Shown here one piece after another: positions 1-7,705 of a stretch of DNA of 58,221 bases. The position numbers and the translations under genes are program-made. The stretch is taken from assembly GCA_938050045.1 (NCBI GenBank), contig CALLJS010000025.1:1-58221 (forward strand). The letters are read 5' to 3'. This stretch comes from an uncultured Sphingomonadaceae bacterium. GTDB lineage: Bacteria > Pseudomonadota > Alphaproteobacteria > Sphingomonadales > Sphingomonadaceae. Below the pieces are notes generated by a model. That model saw only the letters and a list, made by a program, of their open reading frames with translations. It was not told the origin of the DNA and made no database searches. Within the stretch, counting starts at the first letter, position 1. Every line of letters starts with the position of its first letter.

Positions 1-24
1 ACGACCTATTGTGTAAAATATTTA

Positions 25-2178
25 TCAACCTTCTATCTTGGAAAAATCGGCCACGCGATGCACAGCATCACGGAAGCGCGATAATAGAAATAATCGGAAT
101 GTTTTTTGGTCTGCATCATCGGCATTGACCATGACATTGTCAAAAAAGGCGTCAATCGGCCCGCGTAGCGATGCCAGCGCGCGCATTGCGCCCTCGAAAT
201 CCTCGCTTTCAATGGCAGCGGCGGCTTTCGGTTCTGCTGCGTTCAAGGCATTTTGTAAGGCCGTGGATTGCTCTGGTTCGTCCGAAGGTGCTTCAAAGAT
301 CACTATTTCACTATTGTTAGGATCATTACTGCGATCAAGCGTATCTGGTGATTCCTTCTTCAAAATATTCGATGCGCGTTTATAACCCGCCAATAGGTTC
401 ACACCATCATCGGTGGTGACAAAATCCTGCAAAGCATGAACACGGGCCAGCAAGCGTACCAAATCATCTTCACCGCCAAGCGCAAACACAGCATCAATCA
501 GATCATGACGAATACCCGCCTCTTTTTGCTGTACCTTTAGGCGGTCAGAGAAAAAGTTGAGAACGAAAACCGAAAAATCGTTCTCGCCTCCACCAAAACC
601 TGTTCCATCTCTGGCACCACGCCCCAACGCTTCAAGAGCAATCTGATCAGTCAGACTCAATTGAGCGTGCCGGACAGCCGAAATTATGTTCAAACGCAGA
701 TGATTTTCTTCGATAAGCCGAATAATTGCCAACGCCGCCCGTCTGATTGCAAATGGATCCTTGGAGCCAGTTGGATATTCTTCGATACGAAAGAAAGAGG
801 TCACAGTATCCAATTTATCGGCCAGAGATACTGCAACAGTGACGGGCGCGCTAGGCACATCATCGCTTTGCCCCACGGGTTTATAATGATCGCGGATCGC
901 ATCGGACACTTCGATTGGCAATCCTTCTTTTGCGGCATAATATCCGCCCATCAGCCCTTGTAATTCGGGAAATTCCCCCACCATTTCGGTGACCAAATCG
1001 GCCTTGCATAATTTCGCTGCTTGTTCGGCCAAATCAGCATCGCCATCGACAATATCTTCTTCGCAGAGCCAGCGCGCCAATTTCGCAACGCGCTCCACCT
1101 TATCGGCGACTGTTCCAAGCTTTTCATGAAACACGATTTTCGATAATTTTTTGGCATGCTCTTTAAGCAGCGTTTTCTGATCCAATTCCCAAAAGAATTT
1201 CGCATCGGCCAGCCGCGCCGCCAATACTTTTTCATTGCCCGCGACAATCGCGCTGCCGCCATCAATCGCGGCAATATTCGCGGTACAGACAAAGGCGTTG
1301 GTGAGCGCACCACCGCTATCGCGCACAACAAAATATTTCTGATTAATGCGCGTGGTAAGCTGTATCACCTCTTCGGGGACATCCAAAAAAGCTTCGTCAA
1401 AACGGCCCAATAGCGGCACAGGCCATTCGGTCAAACCTGCATTTTCAATCACCAAGCCTTCGTCTTCGACCAAGGAAAGCCCCGCATCGTTAGCCGCTTT
1501 TGCTGCATCCTCGCGCACAATATTTTGCCGCTGCTCATGATCGACTATCACATGAACGGCGTGCAATTTCGCTGCATAATCATCGGCCGTTTCGATGGTG
1601 ATTGCGCCCGATGAATGGAAGTGATGGCCCATAGTGGTGCGGCCAGAAGCAATTCCATGCACTTCGCAATCAACCACTTCGCCATCGAATAAAGCGATAA
1701 TCGACGTCAGCGGCCGCACCCAGCGTAAACTCTCGCTGCTAATGCTTGCCTCCCCCCAGCGCTGTGATTTTGGCCATGGGAATGCCGCTATAATCGCGGG
1801 GATAGCAGCCAACAATATATCCGCCGTGGGCCGGCCCGGTTTTTCGATGATAGCGAACAATACAGCTTTGCCTTTGACGTCGCGCTCGACCAAATCTTCG
1901 CGCTTTAATCCTGTGCTGCGCAAGAAACCTGCTAACGCTTGTTCGGGCGCATTTGCCGCTGGCCCTTTGCGTTCTTCGCTCACCGCTTCGGTTTGTTTGG
2001 GCAATCCGCGTGCGATTAAGGCGAGACGGCGCGGCGTTGAATAAGTCCTGATGCTTTGTGCCTTTAGGCCAGCATCTCTAAGCTGGGCGGTGAATAACTT
2101 TTCCAAATCAGCGCGCGCCTTTGCCTGCATTCTAGCGGGGATTTCTTCGCATCGTAATTCGAGTAAAAAATCGCTCAT
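25..2178 (-). CDS. glyS: Glycyl-tRNA synthetase beta subunit
   Basis: Beta subunit of the bacterial alpha2-beta2 glycyl-tRNA synthetase, which charges tRNA-Gly in the cytoplasm; the beta chain contacts the tRNA. The 717-residue product starts MSDFLLELRCEEIPARM, the usual opening of GlyS, and carries the family block LTEWPVPLLGRFDEAFLDVP in the middle and a helical anticodon-binding-type C-terminus (SLRGPIDAFFDNVMVNADD). The length fits the family. The ATG is preceded by a GAGGGTGA ribosome-binding site. The catalytic partner glyQ lies upstream on the same strand, but the space between them is swollen by about 300 bp of repeats. Identification is firm. Confidence 0.97.
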   Translation of the reverse strand: MSDFLLELRCEEIPARMQAKARADLEKLFTAQLRDAGLKAQSIRTYSTPRRLALIARGLPKQTEAVSEERKGPAANAPEQALAGFLRSTGLKREDLVERDVKGKAVLFAIIEKPGRPTADILLAAIPAIIAAFPWPKSQRWGEASISSESLRWVRPLTSIIALFDGEVVDCEVHGIASGRTTMGHHFHSSGAITIETADDYAAKLHAVHVIVDHEQRQNIVREDAAKAANDAGLSLVEDEGLVIENAGLTEWPVPLLGRFDEAFLDVPEEVIQLTTRINQKYFVVRDSGGALTNAFVCTANIAAIDGGSAIVAGNEKVLAARLADAKFFWELDQKTLLKEHAKKLSKIVFHEKLGTVADKVERVAKLARWLCEEDIVDGDADLAEQAAKLCKADLVTEMVGEFPELQGLMGGYYAAKEGLPIEVSDAIRDHYKPVGQSDDVPSAPVTVAVSLADKLDTVTSFFRIEEYPTGSKDPFAIRRAALAIIRLIEENHLRLNIISAVRHAQLSLTDQIALEALGRGARDGTGFGGGENDFSVFVLNFFSDRLKVQQKEAGIRHDLIDAVFALGGEDDLVRLLARVHALQDFVTTDDGVNLLAGYKRASNILKKESPDTLDRSNDPNNSEIVIFEAPSDEPEQSTALQNALNAAEPKAAAAIESEDFEGAMRALASLRGPIDAFFDNVMVNADDADQKTFRLFLLSRFRDAVHRVADFSKIEG

Positions 2179-2202
2179 GACCAGTCACCCTCATCATGTT
2201 TT

Positions 2203-2300
2203 ATTGGCTTGAGCATCTCAATATCGTCATGCTGAATTTGCTTCAGCATCTTGGTGGTCTGTTGCACAATAGACCCTGAAATAAATTCAGGGTGACGAAT
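2203..2300. repeat. Palindromic intergenic repeat with two hairpins (PEFISGS / MLKQIQHD type)
   Basis: Two short hairpins lie close together: GCTGAA-5 nt-TTCAGC at 2231-2247 and CCCTGAA-5 nt-TTCAGGG at 2274-2292. Read on the minus strand the element translates to HPEFISGS...KMLKQIQHDD, a pseudo-peptide I recognise from dispersed intergenic repeats in several proteobacterial genomes. A 66-codon open frame (2175-2375) across it is an accident of the repeat and is not called as a gene. The same PEFxSG-type hairpin appears inside the transposase copy at 57428-57444. Confidence 0.75.
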
Positions 2301-2310
2301 GGTGGCGGAG

Positions 2311-2351
2311 TGACGAGTGGGGCTCTCGTGACGAGTGGGGCTCTCGTGACG
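2311..2351. repeat. 18-bp tandem repeat, about 2.3 copies
   Basis: The unit TGACGAGTGGGGCTCTCG occurs twice in perfect tandem (2311-2328, 2329-2346), followed by the first five bases of a third copy. It sits directly upstream of the hairpin repeat in front of glyS. Too short and too few copies for a CRISPR; it looks like slippage at the edge of the repeat cluster. Confidence 0.8.
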
Positions 2352-2380
2352 TAAAGTGGAGAGAAAATCGTTCATACTAT

Positions 2381-2450
2381 CGCTCCGCTCGTGCTGAGTG
2401 TATCGCAGTATGAGCGCATCACCTGTCCTTCTACGGGCTCAGGACGAACG
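2381..2450. repeat. Second dispersed intergenic repeat (LSLSKG type)
   Basis: On the minus strand this segment begins CGTTCGTCCTGAGCCCGTAG and runs to ...CACTCAGCACGAGCGG. It resembles a dispersed element of sphingomonad and related genomes whose translation reads VLSLSKG...DTLSTSG. It lies next to the hairpin repeat, so two unrelated repeat families share the glyQ-glyS gap. The family assignment is from memory and was not searched. Confidence 0.6.
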
Positions 2451-2466
2451 ATGATAATGAAATTGC

Positions 2467-2493
2467 TTACAAACTCCATGTTACAAACTCCAT
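2467..2493. repeat. 13-bp direct duplication at the end of glyQ
   Basis: TTACAAACTCCAT occurs at 2467-2479 and again at 2481-2493, separated by one base. The second copy contains the stop and last codons of glyQ (minus strand), so the gene's tail has been duplicated in tandem just outside it. Confidence 0.85.
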
Positions 2494-3380
2494 TGGGGGA
2501 ATTTTTGCGCCCAATCTTCTTGATTAATCTCTATCCATTTTTCGCACGCGCCTTTTGCTAGATCGCGCACCTTACCCATATAGGATGCGCGTTCTTGGAC
2601 GCTAATCACGCCGCGCGCTTGTAATAGATTAAATGTATGGCTGGCTTTGATGGCTTGTTCATAGGCGGGAATAGGCAGCGATTTTTCTAAGCAATTTTCG
2701 CATTCGGCTGTCGCCATTTCAAATTGTTTGAACAAGGTTTCGGTGTCTGCCACTTCAAAATTCCATGTGCTCATTTGCACTTCATTTTCATGAAATATTT
2801 CGCCGTAGGAAACGCCACTACTATTATAATCCAGATCAAAAACGCTCTCTTTGCTTTGGATATACATGGCCAGTCGTTCCAAACCATAGGTAAGCTCGCC
2901 CGCAACGGGCTTACAATCAAAGCCGCCCATTTGCTGAAAATAGGTGAATTGTGTGACCTCCATGCCATCGCACCAGACTTCCCAACCAAGCCCCCAAGCG
3001 CCGAGCGTTGGGCTCTCCCAATCATCCTCGACAAATCTGATGTCATGCAGCAATGGGTCAATGCCAATTTCGCGCAAACTATCGAGATAGAGCTGCTGAA
3101 TTTCTGCTGGTGATGGTTTCAATATGACTTGATATTGATAATAATGCTGCAAACGGTTTGGATTTTCGCCATAGCGGCCATCGGTGGGGCGGCGGCACGG
3201 CTGAACAAAGGCTGCATTCCAAGGAATAGGGCCCAGCGCGCGCAATGTCGTAGCAGAGTGGAATGTTCCTGCCCCCATTTCCATGTCATAGGGCTGTAAT
3301 ATCGCGCACCCATGCGATGCCCAAAAAGCGTGCAACCGCAATATCATATCTTGGAAACTCAACGGCTTACTATCCGCCAC
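2481..3380 (-). CDS. glyQ: Glycyl-tRNA synthetase alpha subunit
   Basis: Catalytic alpha subunit of glycyl-tRNA synthetase, which forms glycyl-adenylate. The 299-residue protein has the diagnostic stretches [40 protein letters not shown] and [23 protein letters not shown] sequence near the N-terminus, as in class II GlyQ, and normal length. The reading frame opens with GTG (3378-3380), with only a weak GGGA upstream. It pairs with glyS downstream on the same strand. Its last 13 bases are duplicated immediately outside the gene, and two repeat families follow before glyS, yet both genes look intact. Confidence 0.97.
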   Translation of the reverse strand: MADSKPLSFQDMILRLHAFWASHGCAILQPYDMEMGAGTFHSATTLRALGPIPWNAAFVQPCRRPTDGRYGENPNRLQHYYQYQVILKPSPAEIQQLYLDSLREIGIDPLLHDIRFVEDDWESPTLGAWGLGWEVWCDGMEVTQFTYFQQMGGFDCKPVAGELTYGLERLAMYIQSKESVFDLDYNSSGVSYGEIFHENEVQMSTWNFEVADTETLFKQFEMATAECENCLEKSLPIPAYEQAIKASHTFNLLQARGVISVQERASYMGKVRDLAKGACEKWIEINQEDWAQKFPQWSL

Positions 3381-3470
3381 TCTTATATCCCTTCAAAGCC
3401 GCCTGCACAGCCAAATAAAGTCAACGCACTATGTACCGAAGGCTTTGGCGAAATAGTGTCAAATCGTCAA

Positions 3471-3531
3471 GCCGATTGATGCAAATTGATGTGAATTGCG
3501 CTATGACAATGTTATCATATCATCAATCGGC
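3471..3531. repeat. 11-bp perfect inverted repeat with 39-nt loop
   Basis: GCCGATTGATG at 3471-3481 is exactly complementary to CATCAATCGGC at 3521-3531. It lies just after the stop codon of the minus-strand molybdopterin oxidoreductase and upstream of glyQ. There is no T-run, so it is not a standard terminator; it could be an RNA end structure or an operator for glyQ. Confidence 0.6.
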
Positions 3532-3538
3532 GATAATC

Positions 3539-5653
3539 TCACTCTGCGACTTCCAAATTTTCGCATTTCTCGACAGTAACGCGAATACCATTGAGCACCG
3601 CATTCCCCGTGAGCGGATCGACAAAAGCAGGATCGGTTAAATCATTGATCGAAACCCCTGGCTTTGCGCTTGCCACTGATAGCTTCACGCCATCGCGATC
3701 ATGGCCAAAACCATGCGGAATAGACACTATCCCCTGCATCACATCGTCGCTAATTTCGGCGGCTAAGGACACCATACCAACGCGGCTTTTTACGGATACT
3801 ATATCACCATCCCTCACTCCGCGCTTGGCCGCATCATCTGGATGGATCATCATTGTGCAACGTTCTGGCCCTTTTAAGAGGCGTTTTGAATTGTGCAACC
3901 AGCTATTATTATTGCGCACATGGCGGCGGCCGATAAGGCTAAGGCTATCTTGCATTTCTGATTGCGCCGAGAGAGCCAGCTTAAAGCGTTCCAAATCCCC
4001 CATCAAAATATCGGGCGCAACGCGAATTTTCTTATCATCGGTGCATAAGCGATCGGGCAAACAAGGCTTAAGCCCGCCCAAGTCAATACCATCGGGCGCA
4101 GCCTCGACTTCGGCAAGGCTAAGACCAGCGGGCGATTTTTGCAGCATCGCATCCAAAGCATCGCGCGGCTCACGAATATTGGGAATATCCGCATCAAAAA
4201 CCTTTGCTATGGCGGTGGTTAATCCTGCTACAATTTGCCAATCGGCCTTGGTATCACCCTCCATCGGCAATGTGGCGGGTGAATAGCTCGCGACATTGCG
4301 CACCGATAATGGGCCAAAGAATATGGGGTAATGATCTTTTTCGAGCGGACCACAAGGCGGCAAGATATAATCGGCATGACGCGACGTTTCGGTAATATAC
4401 ATATCGACCGACACCAGCAGCTCCAGCGATTCCAATGCCGCATCCAAACGCCTTCCGTGCGGCGAAGATAAAACAGGATTGCCGCTCAATATAAACATCG
4501 AGCGGACTTGATCTTCGCTGGCAAGCAAAATATCATCGGCAAGTCCCGCTGTGGACTTTTCATTCATCACTATGCCCATCGGGCCATTGCGCGTTTCTCT
4601 CATCCGAAATGATCCGCCGCCAATAAGAGAAACGGCATCCAAGCCAGGCTGCGCAAACATAGTCCCGCCGATCCGGTTCAAATTGCCCGTTGCGATATTG
4701 ATAAGCTGTATAAGCCAATGGTTCAAGCTGCCAAAGGCACAAACCGAAACGCCCATACGGCCATAGAGCGCCGATGGCGTATCGCCGCCCAAACGCATAG
4801 CAATGCTGTGAATATCCTCTGCGCTCATGCCGCAAAAATCCGTGAGCTGCGCACTATTAAAATCGGCCAATGCCTCTATTGCTTGCGGCAGACCATCATC
4901 CAAATATTGGCTTAAGTTTTGATGCGCATCGGGGTTAATCATATCCGCTGCTTCTAGGGCTTTGAAAATGGCAATTAACAAGGCCGTGTCCGTCCCAGGT
5001 TTGATAAAATGATGATAATCGGCAAGCTTTGCGGTTTCGCTGCGGCGCGGATCAACCACGGTCATCGTGCCGCCGCGCGCTTGCATTTCTTTGGCGCGTT
5101 TTTTGAAATCAGGCACAGTCCATAGGCTGCCGTTTGATGCCGCTGGATTGCCGCCCAAAATCACCAAATTCATACAGCGGTCAATATCGGGTACGGCCGC
5201 TAAAGACACATGGCCATACATGAGCAGTTGCGATAAATGGTGCGGGATTTGATCCAAAGTACTGGCCGAATAAATTTCGCGCAGGCCCAATATTCTGCGC
5301 AACATGCCCACCGTAAGCGTGACCGAATAATCATGCGCATTGGGATTACCCATATAGAGCGCATTACGTTTATTTTCGGCTTTTAGGCGCGCAAGTTGCG
5401 TAGCTATTTCATCAAAGGCTGTGTCCCATTCAATCTCCTGCCATGCGCCATCCACTTTTTTCAGCGGTTTACGAAGGCGATCTGGATCATCTTGTAAATC
5501 GGCTATTGCGATTGCTTTTGGGCAAATATGCCCACGGCTCAAAACATGATCGGGATTGCCGCGAATGGACAGCGTTTTACGTCCCTCTATTTCGACAATA
5601 ACACCGCAATTGGCTTCGCAAATATGGCATGTGCGTTTGTGCAGGGTTGGCAT
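3539..5653 (-). CDS. Molybdopterin-dependent oxidoreductase with N-terminal 4Fe-4S site
   Basis: Bis-MGD oxidoreductase of the DMSO reductase / formate dehydrogenase superfamily, 704 residues. Cysteines at about positions 9, 12, 16 and 44 (TCHICEANC ... GHICPKA) form the N-terminal [4Fe-4S] site; cofactor-binding stretches VILGGNPAASNGS and VVDPRRSETAKLADYHHFI follow, and a C-terminal molydopterin dinucleotide-binding domain (MMIHPDDAAKRGVRDGDIVSV, in two parts) ends the protein. There is no Tat signal, so it is probably cytoplasmic. No electron-transfer subunit or cofactor-assembly gene adjoins it, so partner and substrate are unknown; it resembles stand-alone formate dehydrogenase-like or reductase-type enzymes. 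ATG is preceded by AGGAGA. Confidence 0.88.
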   Translation of the reverse strand: MPTLHKRTCHICEANCGVIVEIEGRKTLSIRGNPDHVLSRGHICPKAIAIADLQDDPDRLRKPLKKVDGAWQEIEWDTAFDEIATQLARLKAENKRNALYMGNPNAHDYSVTLTVGMLRRILGLREIYSASTLDQIPHHLSQLLMYGHVSLAAVPDIDRCMNLVILGGNPAASNGSLWTVPDFKKRAKEMQARGGTMTVVDPRRSETAKLADYHHFIKPGTDTALLIAIFKALEAADMINPDAHQNLSQYLDDGLPQAIEALADFNSAQLTDFCGMSAEDIHSIAMRLGGDTPSALYGRMGVSVCAFGSLNHWLIQLINIATGNLNRIGGTMFAQPGLDAVSLIGGGSFRMRETRNGPMGIVMNEKSTAGLADDILLASEDQVRSMFILSGNPVLSSPHGRRLDAALESLELLVSVDMYITETSRHADYILPPCGPLEKDHYPIFFGPLSVRNVASYSPATLPMEGDTKADWQIVAGLTTAIAKVFDADIPNIREPRDALDAMLQKSPAGLSLAEVEAAPDGIDLGGLKPCLPDRLCTDDKKIRVAPDILMGDLERFKLALSAQSEMQDSLSLIGRRHVRNNNSWLHNSKRLLKGPERCTMMIHPDDAAKRGVRDGDIVSVKSRVGMVSLAAEISDDVMQGIVSIPHGFGHDRDGVKLSVASAKPGVSINDLTDPAFVDPLTGNAVLNGIRVTVEKCENLEVAE

Positions 5654-5805
5654 GATTCTCTCCTCTTATTCTGCTCTATAGCATCAAATTTCACCAATCG
5701 ATTAGAGATTTATCAAAATATAATGCGTCAGTAAAATATGCTGAAACAAACGGAAGAGCGGGCTTTTTAGACATGCTCACCTAACATTATGACCATAAAA
5801 CATGT

Positions 5806-5877
5806 CATTGTGTAATGTGTAATTGACATAGTCAGCAAATCAGTACATAAAGTAAGGGAAGCATGACATTGTGTCAT
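5806..5877. promoter_or_regulatory. Paired CATTGTGT sites bracketing the promoter (possible operator)
   Basis: CATTGTGTAAT at 5806-5816 lies just upstream of the -35 box and CATTGTGTCAT at 5867-5877 just downstream of the -10 box. The downstream site lies in a dyad, ATGACA-TTG-TGTCAT (5863-5877). This placement suits a repressor, and the operon encodes a small XRE regulator, so autoregulation is a reasonable inference. Confidence 0.45.
5823..5851 (+). promoter_or_regulatory. Candidate sigma70-type promoter for the membrane protein/XRE pair
   Basis: TTGACA at 5823-5828, a 17-nt spacer, and CATAAA at 5846-5851 form a good -35/-10 arrangement about 50 nt upstream of the start at 5901. Inferred from consensus only. 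Confidence 0.5.
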
Positions 5878-5900
5878 TAAAACCTAGGTTGGAGTATGAA

Positions 5901-6305
5901 ATGAGAATATCAACGCGATTTGCCGATACTAGCTTTTCTGTGCTGGCCCTGGCTGGTGCATATTTAATATTCAAAGAACCCAGCAGCGCAGCCTTAGCCA
6001 TTGATAACTGGAATCCTTGGTTGGAATTAGGCTGCGCCTTCATACTCACCATAATCATGGCGAGCTATGCCGTATGGGGCGCAAGATTAGATCGCCGTTG
6101 CGCCGAAGATTATGTTTTTCAATTGATTACCAATGCCGCCCTAATCGCCGTAATAACATCCCTTATGTCACACGCCATTTGGGACATGAGCTTCCTAAAT
6201 GAACGCGGCCTGCCCAAACCCACATCTGGCGACATGGTCGGCGTAATGATCCTAAGCTGGGCCATGGGATATACATTTTATCGCGTCAGAGGATTAAACG
6301 CATGA
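5901..6305 (+). CDS. Small integral membrane protein, function unknown
   Basis: A 134-residue hydrophobic protein with roughly four predicted membrane segments (around SVLALAGAYLIF, WLELGCAFILTIIMASYAVW, LITNAALIAVITSLM and MVGVMILSWAMGYTFY). I do not recognise a named family. The start at 5901 is chosen over an in-frame upstream codon (5871) because GGAG lies eight bases before it and because the upstream start would lie over the palindromic site. Its stop overlaps the ATG of the XRE regulator by four bases, a layout common for small membrane protein/XRE pairs in which the regulator controls its own operon. Confidence 0.8.
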   Translation: MRISTRFADTSFSVLALAGAYLIFKEPSSAALAIDNWNPWLELGCAFILTIIMASYAVWGARLDRRCAEDYVFQLITNAALIAVITSLMSHAIWDMSFLNERGLPKPTSGDMVGVMILSWAMGYTFYRVRGLNA

Positions 6306-6505
6306 AAAATAATCTCAAAATATTAAGGGCGATGCGCGATTGGTCACAGGCGGAACTGGCCAGTCATTTGGATGTATCGCGCCAAGCTATCAACGCGATT
6401 GAAACAGGCAAATATGACCCATCATTGCCGCTAGCATTTAAAATAGCGCGCCTATTTGAACAAAATATCGAAGATATATTCGATGACGAATTTGCAGGAG
6501 AATGA
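6302..6505 (+). CDS. Small XRE-family HTH transcriptional regulator
   Basis: A 67-residue regulator consisting almost only of a Cro/CI-type helix-turn-helix: LRAMRDWSQAELASHLDVS then RQAINAIETGKYDPSLPLA, with the usual acidic tail. It belongs to the short YozG-like XRE group often found with a membrane protein of unknown role. It is translationally coupled to the membrane protein (ATGA overlap). Expected to bind as a dimer in its own promoter region, where two similar CATTGTGT sites lie on either side of the candidate promoter. Confidence 0.92.
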   Translation: MKNNLKILRAMRDWSQAELASHLDVSRQAINAIETGKYDPSLPLAFKIARLFEQNIEDIFDDEFAGE

Positions 6506-6507
6506 GC

Positions 6508-6600
6508 ATGATTGGTGCCCCTACATGGTGGATGCGGTTGATTTTAGGTCACACAAATTTACTAAAAAACGTAACAAAAATAGATGCAATTAAGCAGTAA
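6508..6600 (+). CDS. Possible 30-residue small ORF after the XRE gene
   Basis: ATG at 6508 follows AGGAG with good spacing and opens 30 codons (MIGAPTWWMRLILGH...) ending at TAA 6598-6600. It starts three bases after the regulator's stop and could be a third, tiny, membrane-associated member of the operon or the remnant of a longer gene. No family recognised; only the ribosome-binding site and position support it. Confidence 0.3.
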   Translation: MIGAPTWWMRLILGHTNLLKNVTKIDAIKQ

Positions 6601-6632
6601 ATCATTACCATGAAACATAGAAGGAAGAGTTT

Positions 6633-7586
6633 ATGAAAAAGACATTATCGAAAATAAGCACAGCCGTCATCGCATTAACATTTGCAACCATGGCGCAAGC
6701 TCAGGAGAGCGATAAACAAGACAGCGATATAGCAGCGCAAATAATAGAAGCAGCAGCGCAGGCGGCTCCACCCAAAACCGTTGATGCAGACCCTGCGCTT
6801 TGGGTGGTCAAAGATGAAGACACCACCATATATATGCTAGGCACGGTGCATTTTTTGAAGCCAGGCATGACTTGGTTCGACGAAGCGGTAAAAGAGGCTT
6901 TTGATAAATCCGACAGCGTTGTTTTAGAAATTAAGCCCGGCAACCCAGCCGAAGACCAGCAAATATTCGCAAAATATGCGATTGATACAACAGGGGTTGC
7001 GGCGCGAACCACCTTAACCGAAGATCAGCAAAAAACTTATGAAAAGGCCATAACTTCGCTTGGCATGCCATTAAATGGACTTGACCCGTTTAAACCATGG
7101 GCCGTTGCCCTAGTTATGCAAGTTACTGCTTTGCAAAAAGTTGGTTTTGATCCCAATAAAGGCGTTGAAAAAATATTGGAAAATGCCGCCAATACTGCTG
7201 GTAAGGCAATAGTCGGCCTTGAAACGACTGATTATCAATTAGGGTTATTCAATAGTTTTTCTCCCGAAACACAAAAAATATTTTTGACACAAACCATTGA
7301 AACAATAGACGATACTGAGAGCGGATTAGACGCATTGGTCGAAAGTTGGGCCAAGGGTGATCCCGAAACATTGGGTGAATTGCTCAATAAAGACCTAATT
7401 TCACCTGAAATAAAACAAAAATTGCTCACCACGCGCAATGCCAATTGGGCAAAATGGATTAATGATAGCATGGCTAAACCAGGCACTATTTTCATGGCCG
7501 TTGGCGCAGGTCATTTGGCAGGATCCACTGATGTTCAGACATTGATAGGGGCTTATGGCCTAACAGCAGAACGGATTGATTATTAA
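6633..7586 (+). CDS. TraB/GumN-family protein, secreted (copy 1)
   Basis: A 317-residue protein with a signal peptide (cleavage probably after MAQAQ) and the TraB/PrgY/GumN (Tiki-like) fold: ALWVVKDEDTTIYMLGTVHF near residue 55 with the GTVH motif, and AVGAGHLAGS near the C-terminus with the second conserved His. The family has been proposed to be metal-dependent proteases because of the conserved Gly-x-x-His motifs; most bacterial members have no proven substrate. ATG at 6633 has AAGGAAG upstream. A strong terminator follows, then a second, diverged family member on the same strand. Confidence 0.9.
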   Translation: MKKTLSKISTAVIALTFATMAQAQESDKQDSDIAAQIIEAAAQAAPPKTVDADPALWVVKDEDTTIYMLGTVHFLKPGMTWFDEAVKEAFDKSDSVVLEIKPGNPAEDQQIFAKYAIDTTGVAARTTLTEDQQKTYEKAITSLGMPLNGLDPFKPWAVALVMQVTALQKVGFDPNKGVEKILENAANTAGKAIVGLETTDYQLGLFNSFSPETQKIFLTQTIETIDDTESGLDALVESWAKGDPETLGELLNKDLISPEIKQKLLTTRNANWAKWINDSMAKPGTIFMAVGAGHLAGSTDVQTLIGAYGLTAERIDY

Positions 7587-7648
7587 TCGGCTTGGCTCAA
7601 TATATTAGGCATATAAATAAAATGCGCATTAAATTGCGTATATAGAGT

Positions 7649-7682
7649 AAAGGCCATTGCAACCGCTTTGGCCTTTTTTTTT
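7649..7682 (+). terminator. Rho-independent terminator after TraB/GumN copy 1
   Basis: AAAGGCCA (7649-7656) pairs with TGGCCTTT (7669-7676), followed by an uninterrupted T-run to 7682. It separates transcription of the two TraB/GumN genes. Confidence 0.85.
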
Positions 7683-7705
7683 ATCATTTCATCATTATAA
7701 GTGTG

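Noticed and set aside
2311-2351. Tandem repeat considered as a CRISPR remnant
   Set aside because: Only about 2.3 perfect copies with no spacer between them and no cas genes in the window.
2175-2375. 66-codon open frame upstream of glyS
   Set aside because: It is a translation of repeat DNA (PEFISGS / MLKQIQHD and the 18-bp tandem) and has no protein-like structure beyond that; it is reported as repeats instead.
3591-4286. 231-codon plus-strand frame opposite the molybdoenzyme gene
   Set aside because: Antisense shadow of a well-identified gene; no motif or ribosome-binding site.
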